Below, piece by piece: positions 1-5,220 of a stretch of DNA of 5,850 bases. Every line of letters begins with the position of its first letter. Position 1 is the stretch's first letter. Source of the stretch: Alphaproteobacteria bacterium (GTDB lineage Bacteria > Pseudomonadota > Alphaproteobacteria > Micavibrionales > UBA2020); contig JAGLRU010000003.1 in assembly GCA_023136145.1 (NCBI GenBank), positions 1-5,850 on the forward strand, written 5' to 3'. The notes under the pieces were generated by a model. It was not told the origin of the DNA. It saw only the letters and a list, made by a program, of their open reading frames with translations, and did not search any database. Position numbers and translations under genes: made by a program.

Positions 1-626
1 GAAAGAATCGCATGACGTGAATTGTTCGCCGCATAAGCGATGCACATAAGCGACGTTCCGATAACGCTGCCGATCAGATTCCCGTCAATATCCCACATGT
101 CGAAAAGTGTGCTAAAGAAAAAACAGCCAAACAGGATGGAGGTAAAGGCAAGAACCGTGCGCTGTTTCGCCAAAAAGGTCGCGCCTTGCTGTATTATCAT
201 AAAGGTCGCCATATAAAGTACGGCATGATGCCAATCACCGCCGGACGAATATTCATCAAGCATAACGAATATGCCAACAGGTTGTAGCAATGCAGACATC
301 AGAAATAAAGGTGTAGTCGCACGCTCATATTTTTTGTCAGAAATGCTAACTATCCCCATCAGGAACAGAATAAATCCTGTGCCTAGAGTTACGATCACAC
401 GGGCAGCAGAACCGAAGTCGTCCCAGTACATAGAAAGAAAAACACTCATACCTGCAAACACAAGGATGCCACCAATATAACCGAACAGTTTCGACAAGAC
501 ACTGGAAGATTCTTTCGCAACTTGCGAAGATGCATCCGTCATAGCTCCAGTAATATCCGAAAGTACAATATTGTTACGTTTAGCGATGGAAACAATTTCC
601 TTCAACGCATCATCCTTATAAGACAT
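1..626 (-). CDS. DUF2157-like multi-pass membrane protein (N-terminal part, runs off the left edge)
   Basis: An open frame of 208 codons runs from an ATG at 626-624 to the window edge with no stop, so the C-terminus is missing. The start is supported by AAAGGA seven bases upstream. The first ~45 residues are polar and probably helical (MSYKDDALKEIVSIAKRNNI...). About six hydrophobic spans follow, near residues 47-66, 76-95, 106-123, 135-153, 157-176 and 184-200, so this is an inner-membrane protein. The stretch around residues 49-91, with YIGGILVFAGMSVFLSMYWDD followed by a small-residue/Arg turn and a second span, resembles the N-terminal block of DUF2157 predicted membrane proteins. The family has no established biochemical role that I can name. 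It lies 11 bp downstream of the 638-1249 gene and is very probably co-transcribed with it. That this is a real gene is fairly certain; the family assignment is from memory of the motif and is moderate. Confidence 0.75.
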   Translation of the reverse strand, partial: MSYKDDALKEIVSIAKRNNIVLSDITGAMTDASSQVAKESSSVLSKLFGYIGGILVFAGMSVFLSMYWDDFGSAARVIVTLGTGFILFLMGIVSISDKKYERATTPLFLMSALLQPVGIFVMLDEYSSGGDWHHAVLYMATFMIIQQGATFLAKQRTVLAFTSILFGCFFFSTLFDMWDIDGNLIGSVIGTSLMCIAYAANNSRHAIL

Positions 627-637
627 AGTGAAATCCT

Positions 638-1249
638 TTATTTCTGAATAATCCATCCAATAAACTGAGTATTATGTGAATAATAACCATTGCCACCATT
701 ATTCGGAATTTTAAAAGAGACAGCCCCCTTTATTACGCGATGGGAACTTCTGCCAGATCCGCCATAAAACATCACCATTGGCATTCCACCTGAATGGTAT
801 CCGGAATTGTTAAATTCATAGCCGTCCGGTGCTTTTGTAGAACTGTCTATTTTTATATTTTTAAACTCATCGAAAACCACTTCCGATCCATCAACAACAT
901 TGCTCATTTTCGATAGGTCATACGGCATTTCACGGACACTCTGGGTTTTACCGTCATAAGACATCAACTTTTTCCAGTTGTGATTATCGTATCCACTATG
1001 CCCATCTTTCCGAACATTTTTAGAAACACGCGCCTTAAGCATCCCATCCTTTACGAAGAAATCGACATTATATGGAGGTGGGTTATTGTAATTGTAACGA
1101 GTCGTCGTAAACAACATCTTATACTGCGGCGGAACAGCCATAGTTCTCGGCAGAACGACAGCGAAGAAAAACATCGCCACCAGCAGAACTGGCAAAGTCA
1201 GCCCCATAACCAGAACAATATTTTCCTTGATGAAATTTTTCAATGCCAT
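638..1249 (-). CDS. conserved hypothetical protein with one N-terminal membrane anchor
   Basis: This 203-residue protein has a single clear hydrophobic span at about residues 11-33 (IVLVMGLTLPVLLVAMFFFA), followed by a hydrophilic domain with no further membrane segment. The likely form is a membrane-anchored periplasmic or cytoplasmic domain; there is no lipobox Cys, and the charges before the span (two Lys, one Glu) do not settle topology. The soluble part is rich in Tyr, Asn and Gly. It contains NPPPYNVDFFVKDGMLKARV (56-75) and glycine-rich stretches near 149-167 and 184-190, which may be beta-rich. The start is well supported: AAAGGAG lies eight bases before the ATG. It is the first gene of a two-gene unit with the DUF2157-like gene. 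I do not recognise a named family and infer only that the two products may act together at the membrane. Confidence 0.8.
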   Translation of the reverse strand: MALKNFIKENIVLVMGLTLPVLLVAMFFFAVVLPRTMAVPPQYKMLFTTTRYNYNNPPPYNVDFFVKDGMLKARVSKNVRKDGHSGYDNHNWKKLMSYDGKTQSVREMPYDLSKMSNVVDGSEVVFDEFKNIKIDSSTKAPDGYEFNNSGYHSGGMPMVMFYGGSGRSSHRVIKGAVSFKIPNNGGNGYYSHNTQFIGWIIQK

Positions 1250-1284
1250 AAGCTGTACTCCTTTGAGAAAGTAATAGACTTATC

Positions 1285-1617
1285 GTGTCACAAATAACAC
1301 CCGAAGACAATATATCTACAAAGCGAAAACGGCTTATTTTCCGAAGCTGGCATCGTGGCACGCGAGAAATTGACGTTCTGCTCGGAAAATTTGCTGATAT
1401 GCATATTCCAAAGTTTGATGCAAAACAACTAGCAGATTATGACCGATTTCTTATAAACAGCGATCCAGATATTTTCAACTGGATCACAGGGATCGAACCA
1501 GTACCGCCCTCCGAGGATAACAATGTTGTGGCATTGCTGATAAACTTCTTCAAGTGTGGAAAGGAAGATTCTCCGCCCACAAGTGGAGAATCTGGAAAAA
1601 GAAAAATCTCTCAATAA
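1285..1617 (+). CDS. sdhE: SdhE, FAD assembly factor 2 for succinate dehydrogenase (YgfY/CptB family)
   Basis: SdhE is a small cytoplasmic protein that promotes covalent attachment of FAD to the flavoprotein subunit SdhA, and to FrdA in bacteria that have it. The family signature RGxxE is present as R24-G-T-R-E28, extended as RGTREIDVLLGKF. It is followed by the usual helical pattern D45..L49..Y52..FL and the closing motif DPDIFNWITGIEPVP (60-74). At 110 residues it is longer than the ~88-residue E. coli protein. The extra length is a polar N-terminus and a Lys/Ser-rich C-terminal tail. The start is GTG at 1285: an in-frame TGA lies at 1264-1266, and the first internal ATG (Met39) falls after the RGxxE motif, so it cannot be the start. 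No convincing Shine-Dalgarno sequence precedes the GTG. It diverges from the 638-1249 gene across 35 bp, and its last 7 bp overlap the end of the convergent membrane gene. Confidence 0.9.
   Translation: MSQITPEDNISTKRKRLIFRSWHRGTREIDVLLGKFADMHIPKFDAKQLADYDRFLINSDPDIFNWITGIEPVPPSEDNNVVALLINFFKCGKEDSPPTSGESGKRKISQ
1566..1593. repeat. perfect 9-bp inverted repeat (hairpin) inside the 3' end of sdhE
   Basis: AGATTCTCC at 1566-1574 is exactly repeated in inverse at 1585-1593 (GGAGAATCT), leaving a 10-base loop. It lies in the poorly conserved C-terminal tail of sdhE, just before the convergent overlap with the membrane gene on the other strand. Read on the plus strand it is followed by A-rich sequence. 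On the minus strand it is followed by TTCCTTTCC. It may therefore act as a weak terminator or RNA-stabilising hairpin for the minus-strand transcript; this is inference. Confidence 0.4.
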
Positions 1618-2204
1618 ATTTGGTAATGACTATAAGGTTTGGGAATGCCCTGCAACATAAAAAGGATGTCCCACATCGTCTGATAAACAAACAGAATTGC
1701 AATCGCCATAAACCCTGAAAGCTGCCAGTTCAGTTGAAAGGAATGAAAAATGATGCTTGCCGTCACCAAGTAAAAAAAGAATTGTGCGATAACGAAAATA
1801 CCATCCATTTCCTCACGCGGAAGCCAGTTAAAAAAAGCAACCTGCGCAAGCGGAATAGTAGCAAGAAAAATCACCAAACCAGTCCAATTATAAGCTTCCA
1901 GAAACAGCCAGAATTTGTCCGACTTTTTAAAAACACTTACCAGCAGGAATATTATAACTAAGGAAAATACAAAAGAAATTATGAAATGCAAAAAAATAGT
2001 CGTCAAAATCTGGCTATTGGAATATCCTTCCTCCATAACCTTTGGCAGATGAAATGCACTAAATAACAATGTAATTGAAAAAACCACACAAGGTATTACA
2101 AGAGAAAAAATTGCATCCCGTTTCGATCCTGAAAAAGCATGAATTCCACGTCCGAAAAGAAAGAAAAGATCAAAGGCACCTTTTAGCTTTGTTTTGTTTC
2201 TCAC
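1611..2204 (-). CDS. hypothetical five-span membrane protein, paralogue A
   Basis: This 197-residue integral membrane protein has hydrophobic spans at about residues 31-52, 65-91, 105-125, 134-154 and 162-185, with a short basic N-terminus (MRNKTKLKGAFD). By hand alignment it is about 72% identical to the neighbouring gene at 2331-2906 over 190 residues. Invariant blocks include KLKGAFDL, GRGIH, FKKxDKFWLFLEAxNWTG (x marks a difference), PREEMD, IFVIAQ and FQLNWQLSGFMAI. The overall layout is reminiscent of small Yip1-like bacterial membrane proteins, but I cannot assign a family. The start is GTG (2204-2202) preceded by GAGG at 2213-2210; the ATG one base out of frame hits TGA at once. Compared with its paralogue it ends in an extra YSHYQIY after PKP, probably the ancestral C-terminus. 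Its stop overlaps the end of sdhE by 7 bp. Function unknown. Confidence 0.8.
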   Translation of the reverse strand: MRNKTKLKGAFDLFFLFGRGIHAFSGSKRDAIFSLVIPCVVFSITLLFSAFHLPKVMEEGYSNSQILTTIFLHFIISFVFSLVIIFLLVSVFKKSDKFWLFLEAYNWTGLVIFLATIPLAQVAFFNWLPREEMDGIFVIAQFFFYLVTASIIFHSFQLNWQLSGFMAIAILFVYQTMWDILFMLQGIPKPYSHYQIY

Positions 2205-2209
2205 ATTAG

Positions 2210-2213
2210 CCTC
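2210..2213 (-). promoter_or_regulatory. ribosome-binding site deciding the GTG start of paralogue A
   Basis: GAGG on the minus strand lies five bases before GTG at 2204-2202. The same position in paralogue B (2912-2915) reads GGGG, five bases before an ATG. The aligned signals and identical following codons (AGA AAC AAA) support GTG as the true start of paralogue A. Confidence 0.6.
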
Positions 2214-2223
2214 AATTCTGTAA

Positions 2224-2253
2224 ATTAAAGTTTGTAAAATTTCACTTTGTCAA
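2224..2253 (-). promoter_or_regulatory. possible sigma-70-type promoter of paralogue A
   Basis: On the minus strand a perfect TTGACA (2253-2248) is followed after 18 bases by TTTAAT (2229-2224), just upstream of the GAGG and GTG start. The TTGACA is conserved at the same place in the duplicated region of paralogue B (2955-2950). There, however, the aligned -10 position reads CGTAGT, so the second copy would be weaker or use another -10. Assigned by eye. Confidence 0.3.
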
Positions 2254-2315
2254 TATGCGCTTATTTACGCAATCATAAGCAACTTTGAATTAAAGCATAA
2301 ATACAAAGGGTTAAA

Positions 2316-2357
2316 ATGAAATTTAAACTATCACCAAGGTTTAGGAACGCCCTGTAG
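2316..2357 (+). pseudogene. stranded 5' remnant of the lipoprotein gene (ribosome-binding site plus MKFKL start)
   Basis: The sequence AAAGGG-TTAAA-ATG followed by AAA TTT AAA CTA matches the start of the lipoprotein gene at 3023 (AAAGG-TTTAAA-ATG AAA TTT AAA CTT). After the fifth codon the match ends and the frame runs into the 3' end of membrane paralogue B, stopping at TAG 2355-2357 after 13 codons. It is best read as the truncated beginning of a former lipoprotein gene copy, left by the tandem duplication. It could still be translated as a 13-residue peptide, but nothing suggests a function. Confidence 0.75.
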
Positions 2358-2906
2358 CATAAAAAGAACGTCCAGTATCGTCTGATCGATAAACAGAATT
2401 ACAATCGCCATAAACCCTGAAAGCTGCCAGTTCAGTTGAAATGCACGAAAAATGATACATGCCGTCACCACATAAAAAAAGCATTGTGCGATAACAAAAA
2501 TACGATCCATTTCCTCGCGCGGAATCCAATTAAAAACAGCAGCATTCACAAGCGGAAGAGTCACTAGGAAAATCGCCAAACCTGTCCAATTGATCGCTTC
2601 CAGAAACAGCCAAAATTTATCAGGCTTCTTGAACGAGCGAGCCAACAAAAAAACCGCAGCCATGGAAAATACAAAAGAAAGTACAACTTGCAAGAAAACA
2701 ATCGTCAAAATCTGGCTGTCGGAATATCCTGTCTCCATCCCCTTCGGCGGATAAAAAACACTAAAAAATAATGTTACCGGAAAAAGAACAAATGGAATGG
2801 TAAGGGAACGAATCGCATCCCGTTTCGTTCCTGAAAAAGAATGAATTCCTCGACCAAAAAGAAATAATAAGTCAAAAGCACCTTTCAGCTTTGCTTTGTT
2901 TCTCAT
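2331..2906 (-). CDS. hypothetical five-span membrane protein, paralogue B
   Basis: This 191-residue integral membrane protein is the duplicate of the 1611-2204 gene and has the same five spans and conserved blocks (FKKPDKFWLFLEAINWTG, PREEMDRIFVIAQ, FQLNWQLSGFMAI). It starts with ATG and has GGGG five bases upstream. Its C-terminus ends PKPW directly at the duplication junction. The stop TGA (2333-2331) is supplied by junction sequence, so the last residues found in paralogue A (YSHYQIY) are missing. The substitutions are spread through the spans while loop motifs are kept, and the frame is intact, which suggests both copies have been under selection. It diverges from the lipoprotein gene across 116 bp, the ancestral arrangement. 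The function is unknown; a Yip1-like fold is a guess. Confidence 0.8.
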   Translation of the reverse strand: MRNKAKLKGAFDLLFLFGRGIHSFSGTKRDAIRSLTIPFVLFPVTLFFSVFYPPKGMETGYSDSQILTIVFLQVVLSFVFSMAAVFLLARSFKKPDKFWLFLEAINWTGLAIFLVTLPLVNAAVFNWIPREEMDRIFVIAQCFFYVVTACIIFRAFQLNWQLSGFMAIVILFIDQTILDVLFMLQGVPKPW

Positions 2907-3036
2907 ATTAACCCCAATTCAGTAAACTACGCTTTATAAAACTTTACCTTGTCAAGATAATCTTATTTATGCAATCATAAATTATCTTAAGCTAGAACAA
3001 TTTACAAATACAAAGGTTTAAAATGAAATTTAAACT
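2336..3036. repeat. tandem duplication unit, copy B
   Basis: This is the right copy of the ~700-bp repeat, from AAGGTTT (2336) in the 3' end of paralogue B to AAACT (3032-3036) in codons 4-5 of the intact lipoprotein gene. The junction with copy A is the short stretch 2330-2335. In the intergenic part the best kept blocks are TGTCAA, TTATTTAYGCAATCATAA, and ATACAAAGG before the lipoprotein start. Confidence 0.85.
2954..2988. promoter_or_regulatory. dyad-symmetric element in the divergent intergenic region
   Basis: AAGATAAT (2954-2961) and ATTATCTT (2981-2988) form a perfect 8-bp inverted repeat. Nested inside is TTTATG (2966-2971) paired with CATAAA (2976-2981). The central block (Y = C/T) CTTATTTAYGCAATCATAA is conserved in the duplicated region, at 2260-2278. 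There the symmetry is kept with other bases: GCTTAT at 2259-2264 and ATAAGC at 2275-2280. The position between two divergent genes suits an operator or shared promoter element. No regulator can be named. Confidence 0.35.
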
Positions 3037-4240
3037 TATATCTATTTTAGTTCTTGGGCTAGTCATTATCGCAACTGCCTGTTCTCCGATGCGCAAAAAC
3101 TATTGGAAGCGCGTTGATGATAATTCCGCGCTTTATTTAACAGGTCCAAGAGCAGTTGCACGTCTGGATCAAGATATTGCCATTTGCACCAACGCAATGA
3201 AAAAACTAGTAAAAATCGACGCACTACGCGAAACAATGCCACCAGATACATCTGTCAAATCAGGACTCGCAAGCACGCTTACTTATTACGATACACCAAC
3301 GCGCATCGGTGCAAAAAAAATATCTCATACAGATTTTCACGATTTCGAAGGCTGTATGCTTTCTCAAGGATGGGCACGCAAGAATTATGTTCGTCACCAG
3401 ACATTAATGAAAGCTGAAAACAATTATCAAGAAATAAAGTCAATACGAAAAACTGGCATGACCATAGAGGAAAAACAAGCGACTGATGCGGCTGCACGCC
3501 AAGCACGTCTGAAAGCACTCGTGAAACCGGGAGAACAGTTTAGCATTGGCATACAGGCTTATCGTGATACCTATGACGAACCTGATCTGAATGTGAAGAC
3601 AAGTACGGATTTTTATGGAGCAACGGCATCATATACAAATCGAGACAACGCACATTATTTCTGGACGGTTGAGGGCAAAATAGCGCGTGGCGAGGCTTCA
3701 TACGACTCTCCATCCGGTATCCTGAACGGCATACCTGAGTATGAAGGAGATATACGGCTGACGTACGGCAAGGATTTCCCTTTAGAAAATGGCTGGATCA
3801 GTCCCTATATCGGCTTAGGAACTCGCATTTACCGTATGCAGGGCAAAGGGCTTGTCACTGATCTTGGATTTTGGGCTTATGATCGTCGTATTGACCAGCT
3901 TTATCTCCCTATCGGAGCAACATGGCGTTCCTTATTGGGATGGTGGACGATTTCCAGCACTCTTGAAGTTGATCCATTGCTTTTTGGACAAGTTAATTCA
4001 AGGCTGACTAACGGTGGCGGTCCGAATGTGGTTAATAAGCAGAGTGCATTTAGTGGATATGGGATACGTGGTGAAATGATGATCGGAATACCTACAAAAG
4101 CCCAGACAATAGAGTTTGGCCCCTTCTTCCGCTATTGGAATGTGAGAGACTCAGAAATTGAAGTATTGCCACCTTGGGCGTATTATGAACCTTACAATGA
4201 GAGACTTCAATACGGCTTGGAAGCTCGCATATTGTTTTAA
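3023..4240 (+). CDS. lipoprotein with a C-terminal outer-membrane beta-barrel domain
   Basis: This 405-residue envelope protein begins with a signal peptide (MKFKLISILVLGLVIIATAC), with Cys20 in a lipobox-like ATAC, so it is probably lipidated. Residues 21-120 form a small periplasmic-type module with Cys55 and Cys111 (FEGCMLSQGWAR, a pattern common in short proteobacterial lipoproteins); the two Cys could form a disulfide. A charged, probably helical linker (about 132-168) follows. From about residue 172 the sequence alternates hydrophobic and polar residues with many aromatics and glycines: FSIGIQAYRDTYDE, DFYGATASY, YFWTVEGKIARG, SPYIGLGTRIYR, LYLPIGATWR and GPFFRYW. It ends in Phe405 after LQYGLEARILF, the typical closing strand of an outer-membrane barrel; about eight to ten strands seem likely. 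Start: AAAGG lies before ATG 3023. Its first codons were copied in the upstream duplication. Substrate or partner unknown. Confidence 0.8.
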   Translation: MKFKLISILVLGLVIIATACSPMRKNYWKRVDDNSALYLTGPRAVARLDQDIAICTNAMKKLVKIDALRETMPPDTSVKSGLASTLTYYDTPTRIGAKKISHTDFHDFEGCMLSQGWARKNYVRHQTLMKAENNYQEIKSIRKTGMTIEEKQATDAAARQARLKALVKPGEQFSIGIQAYRDTYDEPDLNVKTSTDFYGATASYTNRDNAHYFWTVEGKIARGEASYDSPSGILNGIPEYEGDIRLTYGKDFPLENGWISPYIGLGTRIYRMQGKGLVTDLGFWAYDRRIDQLYLPIGATWRSLLGWWTISSTLEVDPLLFGQVNSRLTNGGGPNVVNKQSAFSGYGIRGEMMIGIPTKAQTIEFGPFFRYWNVRDSEIEVLPPWAYYEPYNERLQYGLEARILF

Positions 4241-4274
4241 AAAAAGCATTTACAAAAAAAAAATGATTTATGCT

Positions 4275-4316
4275 CCAGATAGCCATACAATAATATATTA
4301 ATGTATAGCTGTCAGG
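4275..4316. promoter_or_regulatory. 42-bp imperfect palindrome upstream of kdsA
   Basis: In the 122-bp gap between the lipoprotein gene and kdsA, the stretch 4275-4316 is symmetric about 4295/4296. Seventeen of 21 base pairs match and one more is a G-T wobble. The core ATACAATAATA / TATTAATGTAT (4285-4306) has one mismatched pair in eleven. No T-run follows on the plus strand, so it is not a typical terminator of the lipoprotein gene. On the minus strand a T10 tract follows about ten bases beyond, but no minus-strand gene ends there. An operator or transcript-end hairpin are both possible. The rest of the gap is A-rich (A10 tract at 4253-4263 region). Confidence 0.4.
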
Positions 4317-4362
4317 TGCTAGATTCTCGTTCATAAATTTCTGATAAAAAGGATTAAAGATC

Positions 4363-5220
4363 ATGACCGTCCCTCACCAAATTCCTCTGCACAATTTCAA
4401 GATCGGCAACAACCTGCCGTTTGTCCTGATAGCAGGGCCTTGTGTGCTGGAAAGCAGAGGCCACGCTTTCGACATGGCAGGCGCATTAAAAGAGATGACA
4501 CAAAAACTCGATATACCGCTTATCTATAAATCCTCCTTCGATAAAGCCAACAGAACTTCTCTGAAAGCAGGACGTGGCATGGGCATTGAAAAAGGTCTGA
4601 CAGTTTTTGACGACCTCCGCAGAGAAATGATCCTACCCATTATCACCGATGTCCATGCGCCAGAACAGTGTGCGGAAGTCGCAGATGCCGTTGATGTCCT
4701 GCAAATTCCGGCATTCCTCTGCCGACAAACAGATCTGCTGATCGCAGCCGCCATAACTGGAAAAATCGTCAACGTGAAAAAAGGCCAGTTTCTTGCGCCC
4801 TGGGACATGAAAAACGTCGCGCTCAAGATCACCGAAAACGGCAATCCTAACGTGATGCTCTGCGAGCGTGGCGTAACCTTCGGCTATAACAATCTTGTCA
4901 ACGATATGCGTGCCCTACCTATTATGGCGGATACCGGACATCCCGTTGTATTCGATGCTACCCACTCCGTGCAGCAGCCGGGCGGCACCGGAACAGCCAC
5001 CGATGGAGACCGCAGCATGGTTCCTGCCCTCGCCCGCGCCGCCATCGCCGTTGGCGTAGCTGCCATTTTCATTGAAACTCACCAGAACCCAGATAAAGCT
5101 CCCTCCGATGGACCAAACATGATGCGCTTGAAAGACATGCCGGAACTGCTTGAGCAACTCCTTTCCATCGACCATGTAATCAAAACACAAGCTTATGCAG
5201 AAAAACAAGAAAGCGCATGA
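4363..5220 (+). CDS. kdsA: 3-deoxy-D-manno-octulosonate 8-phosphate synthase (KDO-8-P synthase), metal-dependent type
   Basis: KdsA condenses phosphoenolpyruvate with D-arabinose 5-phosphate in the cytoplasm to give KDO 8-phosphate, the precursor of the KDO that links lipid A to the lipopolysaccharide core. The 285-residue protein is full length. Recognisable motifs are [10 protein letters not shown] (22-31), [12 protein letters not shown] (55-66), IITDVH (93-98), [13 protein letters not shown] (113-125), VNVKKGQF (136-143), CERG (167-170), [13 protein letters not shown] (196-208) and SDGPNMM (248-254). Cys27, His201, Glu238 and Asp249 fall at the positions of the four metal ligands of the Aquifex aeolicus enzyme (Cys11, His185, Glu222, Asp233), with a constant offset of 16. 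This indicates the metal-dependent class rather than the E. coli type, which has Asn instead of Cys. AAGGA precedes the ATG by nine bases. The stop overlaps the next gene by ATGA, implying co-translation. Confidence 0.97.
   Translation: MTVPHQIPLHNFKIGNNLPFVLIAGPCVLESRGHAFDMAGALKEMTQKLDIPLIYKSSFDKANRTSLKAGRGMGIEKGLTVFDDLRREMILPIITDVHAPEQCAEVADAVDVLQIPAFLCRQTDLLIAAAITGKIVNVKKGQFLAPWDMKNVALKITENGNPNVMLCERGVTFGYNNLVNDMRALPIMADTGHPVVFDATHSVQQPGGTGTATDGDRSMVPALARAAIAVGVAAIFIETHQNPDKAPSDGPNMMRLKDMPELLEQLLSIDHVIKTQAYAEKQESA

Larger units (their letters stand above)
1634..2329. repeat. tandem duplication unit, copy A
   Basis: This is the left copy of a ~700-bp diverged direct repeat. It contains nearly the whole membrane gene (minus strand), the divergent intergenic region, and the ribosome-binding site plus first five codons of the lipoprotein gene (to AAACT at 2325-2329). 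Positions correspond to copy B with an offset of 702 bp through the membrane gene and 707 bp at the lipoprotein start, so about 5 bp of net indel sits in the intergenic part. Similarity is clear at the base level, for example an uninterrupted match around AACCCTGAAAGCTGCCAGTT in both copies. Confidence 0.85.

Noticed and set aside
271..480. Plus-strand open frame of 69 codons
   Set aside because: It lies wholly antisense to the DUF2157-like gene, whose minus-strand frame has a good ribosome-binding site and typical membrane spans. The plus-strand protein resembles nothing.
980..1297. Plus-strand open frame of 105 codons
   Set aside because: It is antisense to the anchored membrane protein and overlaps the start of sdhE out of frame. 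Its composition is that of a shadow frame, with no ribosome-binding site.
1566..1593. Rho-independent terminator of sdhE
   Set aside because: The hairpin lies before the sdhE stop and is followed by A-rich, not T-rich, plus-strand sequence. Kept only as an inverted repeat.
1634..3036. Insertion sequence or CRISPR-like repeat array
   Set aside because: There are only two diverged copies of one large unit. No transposase, terminal inverted repeats or target-site duplications are visible. Simple tandem duplication explains it.
4246..4275. Terminator of the lipoprotein gene based on AGCAT...ATGCT
   Set aside because: Only five base pairs with a long A-rich loop and no T-run after it; too weak to call.
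4915..5208. Minus-strand open frame inside kdsA
   Set aside because: It is fully covered by the strongly conserved kdsA frame. Long antisense frames are expected opposite such genes.
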